NCBI RefSeq assembly: GCF_900100015.1
Contig: NZ_FNDD01000025.1
Span: 22,619-86,618 of the forward strand
Source of the DNA: Vibrio xiamenensis
GTDB taxonomy: Bacteria; Pseudomonadota; Gammaproteobacteria; Enterobacterales; Vibrionaceae
Reading direction: 5' to 3'
Length of the DNA stretch: 64,000 nt
Shown: positions 54,377 to 62,976 of the stretch, piece after piece
Position numbering within the stretch: position 1 is the stretch's first letter
Layout: each line of letters starts with the position of its first letter
Position numbers and translations under genes: made by a program
The notes under the pieces: generated by a model
Told to the model about the DNA's origin: nothing
The model's database searches: none
What the model saw: the letters and a program-made list of their open reading frames with translations, nothing else

Positions 54377-55285
54377 TTATTGCGCAAGGCAAGCAGTGAA
54401 ATTGTCGGCCATGTTATTGAGGAACACAAAGTAGCTACCAGGGACCAATGCCACTTCGGTGCCGAGCGGATCTAAGGTGCCGATCTTGGCTTGAGTTCCG
54501 CGCACGACAGATTCAACGATCGCTGGTGTAAACTGAGGCTCGGCAAACACACATTTAGCGTTACTGCTGGTTAATTGTTGGCGAATCGAAACTAAGGTTT
54601 TAGCGCCTGGCTTACGCTCAGGGGAAACAGTAAAGTGGCCAAGGTGATTTAGCTGATGGTCTTTTTCAAAATACTCATAAGCATCGTGGAACACATAATA
54701 ACCTTGGCTACGTACTGGCTCGATTTTTTGCTCAATATCGTCAAAAGACTGATTTAAATGGGCGGTAAAATCGCTCAGATTGTGCTGATATTGGCTTTGG
54801 TGATCAGGGTCAATCTCAATAAGCTTTGCAGTTAATGCTTTTGCAACCGTCAACGTCTGCTCGTGTCCCATCCAAAAATGCGGATTAAAGCGACCATGAT
54901 CATGATGATGCTCGTCTTCGTGCTCGTCACCATGATGCTCATCGTGGTCAAACTCCAACAAATCCAACCCAGCAATATCGCTGATAGTGAAAACATTGGT
55001 CTTTTTCTCGAGCACCTTAGTCAAAAATGGCTCGAGCGTTGGACCAAACCAAACAATCAGATCAGCACGATTAAGACGTTTAATATCTGATGGACGTAGC
55101 GCGTAATCGTGCGGTGAAGTATTGGCACCAAGTAGAACTTCGGGTTGAGAAACACCTCGAGTGAGCTCCAATGTAATCATCTGGATAGGCTTAAAACTGG
55201 TAAGTACTTGCTGGGCAAATACGCTCGGAGCGGCCAATAATCCGCCAATCAATAGAAAAATCAAATGTCTCATGAAGGTTCTCAT
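54377..55285 (-). CDS. znuA: Zinc ABC transporter substrate-binding protein ZnuA
   Basis: Periplasmic zinc-binding protein of the ZnuABC uptake system, 302 residues. Signal peptide up to about residue 24 (...APSVFAQ). A His/Asp/Glu-rich loop (HDEHHGDEHEDEHHHDHG) follows near residues 117-134. The zinc ligands lie in ANTSPHDYALRPSD, FNPHFWMG, LNHLGHFTVSPE and the C-terminal Cys pair region. The start may be four codons later (MRHLIF). It is divergent from znuCB across a Zur box. Confidence 0.95.
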   Translation of the reverse strand: MRTFMRHLIFLLIGGLLAAPSVFAQQVLTSFKPIQMITLELTRGVSQPEVLLGANTSPHDYALRPSDIKRLNRADLIVWFGPTLEPFLTKVLEKKTNVFTISDIAGLDLLEFDHDEHHGDEHEDEHHHDHGRFNPHFWMGHEQTLTVAKALTAKLIEIDPDHQSQYQHNLSDFTAHLNQSFDDIEQKIEPVRSQGYYVFHDAYEYFEKDHQLNHLGHFTVSPERKPGAKTLVSIRQQLTSSNAKCVFAEPQFTPAIVESVVRGTQAKIGTLDPLGTEVALVPGSYFVFLNNMADNFTACLAQ

Positions 55286-55314
55286 TCTGATGGTGTAGCT
55301 TTGTTGTGGCGCGA

Positions 55315-55331
55315 ATGTTATATTATAACAT
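55315..55331. promoter_or_regulatory. Zur box between znuA and znuCB
   Basis: ATGTTATATTATAACAT is a perfect palindrome and fits the gammaproteobacterial Zur consensus (GAAATGTTATAWTATAACATTTC core). It lies 30 bases before znuA and 27 before znuC, so one bound Zur dimer pair could repress both directions. Confidence 0.9.
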
Positions 55332-55357
55332 CATCGATTGGCAAGTGAGTTTTATAC

Positions 55358-56146
55358 ATGTCGACCTTAGTCGAGCTTCACGACATTCAAGTCAAATTCG
55401 CGGATAAGACCGTTTTAGACCATGTGAGTTTGCAACTCAAACGCGGCAAAATCACCACGTTAATTGGCCCAAATGGCGCGGGTAAATCGACCCTAGTCAA
55501 AGTGCTGCTGGGGCTCCAACGTCAATACCAAGGTAAAGTTTCGAAACACAAAGGACTGCGTATCGGCTACGTGCCGCAAAAACTCAAGCTCAACGAAACC
55601 CTGCCATTAAACGTAAGCCGTTTTTTGCGCCTAGCTGGCAAATATAGCTCACAAGAATTAACCTCAGCATTGAAACTGGTGGGGGCCGAGCATCTTCAAA
55701 AAGCCAATATGCACAGCCTGTCCGGCGGTGAAAACCAGCGTGTATTGCTGGCGCGCGCACTACTGCAACGCCCGGATTTATTGGTGTTAGATGAACCAGC
55801 ACAAGGGGTTGATATTCAAGGGCAAATCGATTTGTATGACTTGATTGACACCATTCGCCGCCGCTTTAACTGTGCGGTGTTTATGGTGTCTCACGACTTG
55901 CATTTAGTGATGGCAAAAACCGACTATGTGATCTGTTTGCATCATCATATTTGTTGCTCTGGCTCGCCAGAGGATATTACCAAGCATCCGCAATACATCG
56001 CACTGTTTGGTCAAGCTCGTAACGAAACGTTAGCTTTCTATCATCATCAGCACGATCACCATCATCACGATCTTGCCGGACAACCCGTCCAAGGCGATGC
56101 GCAAGCTTGTTCTCACCACCTGCACGGTCACCATCATCATGATTGA
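55358..56146 (+). CDS. znuC: Zinc ABC transporter ATP-binding protein ZnuC
   Basis: ATPase of the ZnuABC transporter, 262 residues. Walker A GPNGAGKST, signature LSGGENQRVLLARAL and Walker B LLVLDEPAQGVD are visible. The C-terminal 35 residues are His-rich (FYHHQHDHHHHD and HHLHGHHHHD), an extension that may bind zinc. It overlaps znuB by 8 bases. Confidence 0.96.
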   Translation: MSTLVELHDIQVKFADKTVLDHVSLQLKRGKITTLIGPNGAGKSTLVKVLLGLQRQYQGKVSKHKGLRIGYVPQKLKLNETLPLNVSRFLRLAGKYSSQELTSALKLVGAEHLQKANMHSLSGGENQRVLLARALLQRPDLLVLDEPAQGVDIQGQIDLYDLIDTIRRRFNCAVFMVSHDLHLVMAKTDYVICLHHHICCSGSPEDITKHPQYIALFGQARNETLAFYHHQHDHHHHDLAGQPVQGDAQACSHHLHGHHHHD

Positions 56147-56924
56147 ATTTTTACTTCCTTCCCTGCTCGCAGGTATTGGAATCGCTATCATCGCCGGTCC
56201 GCTTGGCTCTTTTGTGGTGTGGCGTAAAATGGCCTACTTTGGCGATACCCTCGCTCACGCCTCACTACTTGGTATTTCGCTCGGTTTTCTCCTAGACGTC
56301 AATCTCTACTTGGCGCTTTTGGTATGCTGTCTGGGGTTAGCCTTACTGCTGGTTGGCCTACAAAAGCAATTTGTGGTCGCCACCGATACACTACTGGGTA
56401 TTTTGGCCCACAGCGCGTTATCGCTTGGTTTGGTCGCGGTCAGCTTTCTTGACGATGTTCGAATCGATTTGATGAGTTATCTGTTTGGCGATCTGCTTGC
56501 TGTCTCAACCAGTGACTTGAGCTTTATTTATCTCGGCGTGTTGGTCGTGGGTATCATTTTATTCCTATTCTGGCGCCCACTGCTGTCCACCACCGTCAAC
56601 GAAGAACTGGCGGCGATCGAAGGACACAACATCGATTTAATGCGTTTGATTCTGATGCTACTGATGGGGCTAGTCATTGCGGTGGGTATGAAATTCGTCG
56701 GCGCGTTAATTATGACCTCTTTACTGATTATTCCCGCCGCGACGGCACGGCGCTTTGCCACCAGCCCTGAGCATATGGCAATGCTTGCATCGCTTATTGG
56801 TGTGATTGCGGTTCTGGCCGGTATTGCGATGTCATGGCATTGGGATACCCCAGCAGGCCCTTCCGTTGTGCTGTCTGCAGCAGCGATGTTTATGCTTAGT
56901 CAGTTTAGGCGACCTGCATTGTAA
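56139..56924 (+). CDS. znuB: Zinc ABC transporter permease ZnuB
   Basis: Membrane subunit of ZnuABC, 261 residues from the ATG at 56139 (MIEFLLPSLLAGIGIAIIAG), the E. coli length. Multiple spans and family segments RKMAYFGDTLAHASLLG and GMKFVGALIMTSLLIIPAATAR are present. The frame opens further upstream inside znuC but that part is not family-like. Confidence 0.95.
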   Translation: MIEFLLPSLLAGIGIAIIAGPLGSFVVWRKMAYFGDTLAHASLLGISLGFLLDVNLYLALLVCCLGLALLLVGLQKQFVVATDTLLGILAHSALSLGLVAVSFLDDVRIDLMSYLFGDLLAVSTSDLSFIYLGVLVVGIILFLFWRPLLSTTVNEELAAIEGHNIDLMRLILMLLMGLVIAVGMKFVGALIMTSLLIIPAATARRFATSPEHMAMLASLIGVIAVLAGIAMSWHWDTPAGPSVVLSAAAMFMLSQFRRPAL

Positions 56925-56943
56925 TTTTCAGTATGCTTGAAAT

Positions 56944-56973
56944 AACAAAGGCTTCCCCAAGGGAAGCCTTTTT
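56944..56973. terminator. Bidirectional terminator between znuB and purF
   Basis: The stem GGCTTCCC/GGGAAGCC (56950-56957 with 56961-56968) is flanked by AAA and TTTTT. Confidence 0.85.
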
Positions 56974-56992
56974 CGTTGCCATCGAACTTGAA

Positions 56993-58507
56993 TTAAGCGC
57001 CTTCGTTGTAAAGCTCTAAGTTCGCCAGTTCTTGCTGAATCTCACGTTGCACTTTCGAATCATCGTTACGCAGCGACTCAAGGAAATCGAGGTATTTCTG
57101 GTCGATATCGCCCGTTACGTATTCCCCGTTGAAAACCGAGGTTTCAAACTTGCTGATGTCGGTATTGCCCATACCTACGGCTTCAACCAAATCATCTAAC
57201 GTTTGGAAAATCAGCTCGTCAGCACCAATTTGATCACAAATCGCTTGGCTATCGCGGCCATGTGCAATCAACTCATTGGCACTTGGCATATCAATACCGT
57301 ACACGTTCGGGAAGCGAATTTCTGGTGCTGCTGACACCATAAACACTTTCTTCGCGCCAGAGTCACGAGCCATCTCAATGATCTGCTCAGACGTGGTGCC
57401 ACGAACAATCGAATCATCCACAAGCAACACGTTCTTATCTTTAAACTCAGAGCGAATAGCGTTGAGTTTACGACGTACCGACTTCTTACGCTGCTGTTGA
57501 CCCGGCATGATAAATGTACGGCCAACATAACGGTTTTTCACGAAACCTTGGCGATACGGTTTATCAATGGCTTGAGCGATCTGCAGAGCGATATCACATG
57601 ACGTTTCTGGAATTGGGATAACCACGTCGATATCCAGATGAGAAAATTCGTTGCAGATACGTTCGCCAAGCTTTTTACCCATTTCAACGCGCGCGCTGTA
57701 TACCGAAATCTTGTCGATGAACGAGTCTGGACGAGCAAAATAAACGAATTCAAAAATACATGGGTTTAGAGATGGTTTATCCGCACACTGCTGAGTAAAC
57801 AACTCACCATCAAAAGTCACATAAATCGCTTCGCCCGGCGCAACATCACGCATGAAATCAAAACCAACGGCATCCAACGCAACCGATTCTGATGCCACCA
57901 TGTATTCGGTGAAGCCGTTGACTTCACGCTTGCCCAAACACAGTGGACGAATTCCGTTTGGATCGCGAAACGCGACCATGCCGTGACCAATGATCATCGC
58001 ACTTACAGCATAAGCGCCGCGAATGGTGCGATGCACGTTAGTCACTGCGCGAAACACATCTTCAGCGGTCACGTTGCCCTTAACGGTGTCAATTTCATGG
58101 GCCAAAACGTTAAGCAATACTTCAGAGTCCGACGTAGTGTTGATGTGACGACGGTCTTTATCAAACAACTTTTGACGAATGTCTTGAGCGTTGGTCAGGT
58201 TGCCGTTATGAGCGAGGGTGATACCGAAAGGTGAGTTTACGTAGAAAGGTTGAGCTTCTGAGGCACTTGAACTGCCTGCGGTAGGGTAACGAACGTGACC
58301 GATGCCGACCGTTCCTTGCAAGCGTTGCATATGTTTAGCCTCGAATACATCTTTGACTAAACCATTCGCCTTACGCAGACGAAAACGATTGCTTTCTATG
58401 GTACAAATACCCGCAGCATCTTGGCCACGATGCTGCAACACAGTCAACGCATCATAGATAGATTGGTTTACAGGCGTTGTGCCCACGATTCCGACAATAC
58501 CACACAT
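56993..58507 (-). CDS. purF: Amidophosphoribosyltransferase PurF
   Basis: First committed enzyme of purine synthesis: PRPP plus glutamine to phosphoribosylamine. It has 504 residues. Nucleophile Cys2 follows the initiator (MCGIVGIVG). The glutaminase blocks VGHVRYPTAG and LAHNGNLTNA and the PRPP loop VLLVDDSIVRGTTSEQI are complete. Last gene of the leftward dedD-cvpA-purF group, 37 bases after cvpA. Confidence 0.97.
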   Translation of the reverse strand: MCGIVGIVGTTPVNQSIYDALTVLQHRGQDAAGICTIESNRFRLRKANGLVKDVFEAKHMQRLQGTVGIGHVRYPTAGSSSASEAQPFYVNSPFGITLAHNGNLTNAQDIRQKLFDKDRRHINTTSDSEVLLNVLAHEIDTVKGNVTAEDVFRAVTNVHRTIRGAYAVSAMIIGHGMVAFRDPNGIRPLCLGKREVNGFTEYMVASESVALDAVGFDFMRDVAPGEAIYVTFDGELFTQQCADKPSLNPCIFEFVYFARPDSFIDKISVYSARVEMGKKLGERICNEFSHLDIDVVIPIPETSCDIALQIAQAIDKPYRQGFVKNRYVGRTFIMPGQQQRKKSVRRKLNAIRSEFKDKNVLLVDDSIVRGTTSEQIIEMARDSGAKKVFMVSAAPEIRFPNVYGIDMPSANELIAHGRDSQAICDQIGADELIFQTLDDLVEAVGMGNTDISKFETSVFNGEYVTGDIDQKYLDFLESLRNDDSKVQREIQQELANLELYNEGA

Positions 58508-58533
58508 GTCCTAACCCTCGATTTGCGACATTT

Positions 58534-58557
58534 TTTCTGGCGCGCTAAATCGCGCCA
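58534..58557. repeat. GC-rich hairpin between cvpA and purF
   Basis: TCTGGCGCG pairs with CGCGCCAGA (58534-58542 with 58549-58557) across the cvpA stop. On the transcribed strand it is followed by A residues, not T, so it is not an intrinsic terminator; it could stabilise or modulate the purF message. Confidence 0.6.
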
Positions 58558-59036
58558 GATAGGAAACTAGATGTTGCTTGCAAGTGTTCAAAGAATGGCG
58601 CAATGATTCGGCTAAACTCCGGAACCAACTGCGATCCTTTCCACCACTCAGTGTCTGGAAACGAAGTAAACGCATCCATAAAAAACAAAGCCGCAGAGAC
58701 AATTAGAATGCCTCTTAGAGCGCCAAAGACAATTCCCAGCACTCTGTCTGTTCCAGACAAGCCCGTTTTCTGAACAAGCTGAGCTATCACGTAATTGACA
58801 ATAGCTCCTACGATTAACGTAGCAACAAATAATGCTGCTATTGCGGCTCCGTTGCGAACCATGTCATCTTGAATATTGGAAAAGTACACCGCAAGTTTAG
58901 CGTAGTACTGGCTGGCAATAAAAAATGCCCCAAACCAAATAACTAATGACAGGGCTTCTTTAGCAAAGCCGCGAACTAAACTGATCAAAGCCGATAGGCC
59001 GACCACGCTCAAAATGACAATATCTAACCAATTCAT
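58545..59036 (-). CDS. cvpA: CvpA family membrane protein
   Basis: Inner-membrane protein encoded before purF, named for colicin V production; function otherwise unclear. It has 163 residues from the ATG at 59036 (MNWLDIVILSVVGLSALISL), with four spans and the conserved RGFAKEALSLVIWFGAFF. A GTG four codons earlier is an alternative start. A PurR box lies upstream. Confidence 0.93.
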   Translation of the reverse strand: MNWLDIVILSVVGLSALISLVRGFAKEALSLVIWFGAFFIASQYYAKLAVYFSNIQDDMVRNGAAIAALFVATLIVGAIVNYVIAQLVQKTGLSGTDRVLGIVFGALRGILIVSAALFFMDAFTSFPDTEWWKGSQLVPEFSRIIAPFFEHLQATSSFLSGAI

Positions 59037-59085
59037 GTTTATCTGCACATTCTAAGTTGCGCGCATTTTAACAGAAAAAATGCTG

Positions 59086-59101
59086 ACGCAAACGTTTTCT
59101 T
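59086..59101 (-). promoter_or_regulatory. PurR box before cvpA-purF
   Basis: ACGCAAACGTTTTCTT matches the PurR operator ACGCAAACGTTTNCNT. It lies about 50 bases upstream of cvpA and overlaps the dedD stop, so purine control of cvpA-purF is likely separate from dedD and folC transcription. Confidence 0.85.
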
Positions 59102-59687
59102 ATGGGTTTAGAGGTTTAAATTTGAGCAATCGACCTTGAGCACCGGTGATTTTCTCTAATTCAGTAATCTGGCGTTCAAGCTTACTCTTTGAAATATCTG
59201 GACCAATAATCACTCGAGTAAAGCCATTCTCCAATTTTGTGTGCGCTTGATAACCGCGCTTTTGTAAGTCTTCAACCAAGGTCTTGGCGTTGTCAGCATT
59301 TTTCAGTGCCATCAATTGAATGATCCATCCAGAATCTTGGTAATCATTTCGTTCTGGCACCTCTTTGACTTCAACCGGCAAAGGTTTAGGCGCTTCCTGA
59401 GGTTGCTTTGTCACGCTCTTGGTAGGCGTTTTAGGCTCGACCGGTGGCTCAGGTTGAGAGTCAACAGTCACTTGCACCGGAGAATCCGGCAGCGCACTGG
59501 TGTCCTCTTCAGGCTCTAAAACTTCAAACGAAGCTTGATCTTGTTTGAGTTCAGGCTTGATCGGAATGCTGGCCAAGTCTTCTTGAAAATGTTTTTTCTG
59601 ACCATCTAAAATATCCGGTAGCACGATCACACCGATCGCGACCAAAACAATCGTCCCAACCAAACGATTTTGAAACTTACTCGCCAT
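59100..59687 (-). CDS. dedD: DedD, SPOR-domain cell division protein
   Basis: Inner-membrane protein with one N-terminal span (LVGTIVLVAIGVIVLPDILDG), a Pro/Glu/Lys-rich linker and a C-terminal SPOR domain (about 118-192, WIIQLMALKNADNAKTLVEDL) that binds denuded septal peptidoglycan. 195 residues. It starts immediately after the folC stop. Confidence 0.94.
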   Translation of the reverse strand: MASKFQNRLVGTIVLVAIGVIVLPDILDGQKKHFQEDLASIPIKPELKQDQASFEVLEPEEDTSALPDSPVQVTVDSQPEPPVEPKTPTKSVTKQPQEAPKPLPVEVKEVPERNDYQDSGWIIQLMALKNADNAKTLVEDLQKRGYQAHTKLENGFTRVIIGPDISKSKLERQITELEKITGAQGRLLKFKPLNP

Positions 59688-60956
59688 TTATTCTCCTTGT
59701 TGCTGCCAGTATTCGAGAATTTCACCGACAGTGTGGAATGAACCGGCGACGATTATGACGTCGTCTTTGGCTGCATTTGTCAAAGCGGCTTTAAATGCCG
59801 TCACAGGCTTAGCAAACGCGATAAAATTATCGGTCAAATGTTCACACAACTCGCTGGCTTTGGCTGCTCGCGGACCGGTAAGTGACGCCACGTACCAAAA
59901 CGAGGTAATCGGCTCAAGCTCAGCGAGCGTCGACTTGATGTCTTTATCATGCAACATGGCAATCACCATATGCACGGTCCGGTTTGGATATTGCTGAGCA
60001 ATTTTTTCCGCCAAATAGTGCGCCGAATGCGGGTTGTGCGCGACATCAAATAGCACCACAGGGTCACGCTGAATCACTTGCATTCGCCCTGCAAGCCGAG
60101 CGTTTTTCAATCCATTAACGATATTAATATCGCTGATGTCGAGATCTGAACTGCCCAGCGCCATTAAAGCGGTCGCTGCATTCGGTAGTGGTAATTGAGG
60201 AATCGGTAAATCATCAAGGTTATAAGGGCCACTGTTCCATTGCCAAGTGGTCTCATTGACGATCTTGTAGTTGTATTGAATACCGACTTGATGAAGATCG
60301 GCGCCAATATCATCTGCGTGCGCGGCGACCGTACCCGGCGCCTGAGGCTGACCACAAATAGCCGGTTTACCGGAACGGAAAATCCCTGCTTTCTCATAGC
60401 CAATCACATTAATGTCGCTACCTAACCAATCAACATGATCAATTGCCAAGCTGGTAATAATTGAAACATCATGCTGCACGACATTGGTGGCATCAAGGCG
60501 CCCGCCTAGACCCACTTCCAGCAGTACCACATCAACCTTTTCGGTTTGAAAAATACGTAGCGCTGCCAAAGTGCCAAACTCAAACAAACTTAATGTGGTT
60601 TCGCCGCGCGCGCGCTCAACAAAATCAAATGCTTCAACATGTAGCTGATCCGCCGCGTCGACACCATTGATTCGCACACGCTCGTTATAACGGATTAAAT
60701 GAGGCGAACTGTAAACACCGACTTTATAACCAGCATCGAGCAAGATAGCTTCCATTAAAGCGCAGGTTGAACCTTTACCGTTGGTTCCCGCAACCGTTAT
60801 CGTAAAAGGTGCTGGTTTGGTTAAATTGGCTTGCTTAGCAACACGTTCGACGCGCTCTAAACCGAGATCAATGGAGGTGGAATGAATGGTATTTAAATAA
60901 TCAAGCCACACCGCTAAAGAGGATGTGGCTTGGGGAGGTATAACGTTTTGACTCAT
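59688..60956 (-). CDS. folC: Dihydrofolate synthase / folylpolyglutamate synthase
   Basis: Mur-ligase family enzyme that makes dihydrofolate and adds glutamates, 422 residues. P-loop VAGTNGKGST at about 57-66, YSSPHLIRYNERVRING and DVAHNPHSAHYL are conserved. It lies between accD and dedD, the usual order. Confidence 0.96.
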   Translation of the reverse strand: MSQNVIPPQATSSLAVWLDYLNTIHSTSIDLGLERVERVAKQANLTKPAPFTITVAGTNGKGSTCALMEAILLDAGYKVGVYSSPHLIRYNERVRINGVDAADQLHVEAFDFVERARGETTLSLFEFGTLAALRIFQTEKVDVVLLEVGLGGRLDATNVVQHDVSIITSLAIDHVDWLGSDINVIGYEKAGIFRSGKPAICGQPQAPGTVAAHADDIGADLHQVGIQYNYKIVNETTWQWNSGPYNLDDLPIPQLPLPNAATALMALGSSDLDISDINIVNGLKNARLAGRMQVIQRDPVVLFDVAHNPHSAHYLAEKIAQQYPNRTVHMVIAMLHDKDIKSTLAELEPITSFWYVASLTGPRAAKASELCEHLTDNFIAFAKPVTAFKAALTNAAKDDVIIVAGSFHTVGEILEYWQQQGE

Positions 60957-60999
60957 CTAACTAGTAACCGAAATCTGCGGGCTGTCGTTAGTGTCTACT

Positions 61000-61926
61000 T
61001 TAACCTTTTTCGTCCGCTTCTGGTACAGTGTAGTTCTCTTCATTTGGAGAACTGTTCACAGAATCGACGACCGGTGAATCGTGATTGGTCATTTTCGCTA
61101 ACAGGCCAGCAACGCGTTGACGCATTTCGCGGCGATCAACGATCATATCGATGGCACCGTGTTCTAATAAGAACTCACTACGTTGGAAACCTTGCGGCAA
61201 ATCTTCACGCACAGTTTGCTCGATAACGCGACGTCCGGCAAAGCCGATCAAGGCTTTAGGTTCACCGATATTGATGTCACCTAGCATCGCCAAACTTGCC
61301 GATACACCACCCATGGTTGGGTCGGTCATGACCGAAATAAATGGTAGACCTTGAGCCGATAGGCGTTCAAGCGCAGCACTGGTTTTCGCCATTTGCATCA
61401 GCGACATAAGCGCTTCTTGCATACGCGCACCACCACTGGCTGAGAAACAAACCAGACCACATTTTTGCTCGATTGCTGCTTCAACAGCACGCACAAAACG
61501 CGCACCAACAACAGAGCCCATCGAACCGCCCATGAATGAGAATTCAAACGCACAAGCAACCACAGGCAAGCCGATAAGTTCGCCTTTCATTACGATCAGT
61601 GCATCTTTCTCACCACTGCTCTTTTGTGCAGCAGAGATACGATCTTTGTAACGCTTTGAATCTTTGAACTTAAGCTTATCTTGTGGCTCGAGTTCGTCGG
61701 CTAACTCGACACGATTTGCTTCATCTAGAAACGCTTCTAAACGACGACGGGCTTTCATTCGCATGTGGTGGCCACATTTAGGGCACACTTCTAAATTACG
61801 TTCTAGCTCCGCATAGTAAAGCACCTGTTCACAAGAGGTACATTTAGTCCATACACCTTCAGGAATGGACGCTTTACGTGAACTAACAATGTTGCTTTTC
61901 TCTAAAATCTTTTCAAGCCAACTCAT
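61000..61926 (-). CDS. accD: Acetyl-CoA carboxylase carboxyltransferase subunit beta
   Basis: Beta subunit of the carboxyltransferase that makes malonyl-CoA. It has 308 residues. Four-cysteine zinc domain at Cys29, Cys32, Cys48 and Cys51, then the crotonase-like core (FSASGGARMQEALMSLMQMAKT, DPTMGGVSASLAMLGDI, IGFAGRRVIEQTV). A short acidic tail follows. Confidence 0.97.
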   Translation of the reverse strand: MSWLEKILEKSNIVSSRKASIPEGVWTKCTSCEQVLYYAELERNLEVCPKCGHHMRMKARRRLEAFLDEANRVELADELEPQDKLKFKDSKRYKDRISAAQKSSGEKDALIVMKGELIGLPVVACAFEFSFMGGSMGSVVGARFVRAVEAAIEQKCGLVCFSASGGARMQEALMSLMQMAKTSAALERLSAQGLPFISVMTDPTMGGVSASLAMLGDINIGEPKALIGFAGRRVIEQTVREDLPQGFQRSEFLLEHGAIDMIVDRREMRQRVAGLLAKMTNHDSPVVDSVNSSPNEENYTVPEADEKG

Positions 61927-62094
61927 GGAAGACCTTTTCTCTTAATTCTCTCTCGATTATCGAGAGATAAAAATTCTGAATTTACGCGTGGAGAATTAAA
62001 GCATATAAAATGCCAAGTGTAGACAAAAAACTGGTTGTACCTATTTCCTGTATTGATATCTCACACACTGGTTACTCAGACATTCAAACCCGAA

Positions 62095-62889
62095 TTAGTT
62101 CAAATCGTCTGGTAAAAATAGTGGGCCCATCGCAACTTGAGGCAAACCAAATTCTTTCGGATAATCCACGTCCACTAAATATAGACCACCAGCTTTCGCC
62201 GTTGCACCAGCCAGTTTTCTATCTTTGGCGTGAAGTAACCAGTCTATCCACTCGGGCTCTTGCTCACCACGCCCGACGACTATAAGACTACCTACGATGT
62301 TTCGCACCATGTGATGAACAAAAGCGTTCGCTTTGATGTCCACCACAACATAATCCCCATGACGAGTCACATTTAAATGCATCACATTTCGCCAAGGACT
62401 TCGAGACTGACAGTGTACTGCACGAAATGAGGTAAAGTCATTTTCGCCCAGCAAATATTGTCCAGCTTGATGCATGCGTTCCACATTAAGATCACCGTGA
62501 TAATGGCTCACGCCATTCGCCAGAATACCGGGTCTTAATGAGCTGTTAAAAATGATGTAACGATAGCGACGAGCAGTGGCAGAAAAACGCGCGTGGAATT
62601 CATCATCCACTTCTGTTGCCCAGCGAACGGCGATGTCATCTGGCATGTTGGCATTAACGCCCATCGTCCAGGCCACCATTTTTCTGGTTGCAGTCGTGTC
62701 AAAATGAACAACTTGCCCCGAGCCATGTACACCTGCATCGGTGCGTCCAGCACACTGCACTTCAACCTGATGATTGGCAACGATGCTCAGCGCTTTCTCA
62801 AGCTCTTCCTGAACACTTTTTACATCTCTTTGGCGTTGCCAACCAAAATACTGCGCGCCGTTATATTCAATGCCTAACGCTATTCTCAT
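62095..62889 (-). CDS. truA: tRNA pseudouridine synthase TruA
   Basis: Makes pseudouridine at positions 38-40 of tRNA anticodon arms, 264 residues. The catalytic Asp51 is in CAGRTDAGVHGSGQVVHF. YRYIIFNS and AFVHHMVRNIVGSLIVVG are also conserved. Between hubP/fimV and accD. Confidence 0.96.
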   Translation of the reverse strand: MRIALGIEYNGAQYFGWQRQRDVKSVQEELEKALSIVANHQVEVQCAGRTDAGVHGSGQVVHFDTTATRKMVAWTMGVNANMPDDIAVRWATEVDDEFHARFSATARRYRYIIFNSSLRPGILANGVSHYHGDLNVERMHQAGQYLLGENDFTSFRAVHCQSRSPWRNVMHLNVTRHGDYVVVDIKANAFVHHMVRNIVGSLIVVGRGEQEPEWIDWLLHAKDRKLAGATAKAGGLYLVDVDYPKEFGLPQVAMGPLFLPDDLN

Positions 62890-62948
62890 CTGTTACATCT
62901 CATTGAAAATGGGGCCAGAAGTATATACGTTATCAAACCTAATGATAA

Positions 62949-62968
62949 GGGGGCCTAAGCCCCCTTTT
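62949..62968. terminator. Possible terminator after hubP
   Basis: The stem GGGGGC-CTAA-GCCCCC (62949-62964) lies 9 bases after the hubP stop. The minus-strand T-run is short, so strength is uncertain. Confidence 0.5.
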
Positions 62969-62976
62969 ATTCTGGT

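Noticed and set aside
58534..58557. Terminator between cvpA and purF
   Set aside because: The transcribed strand has A residues, not T, after the stem.
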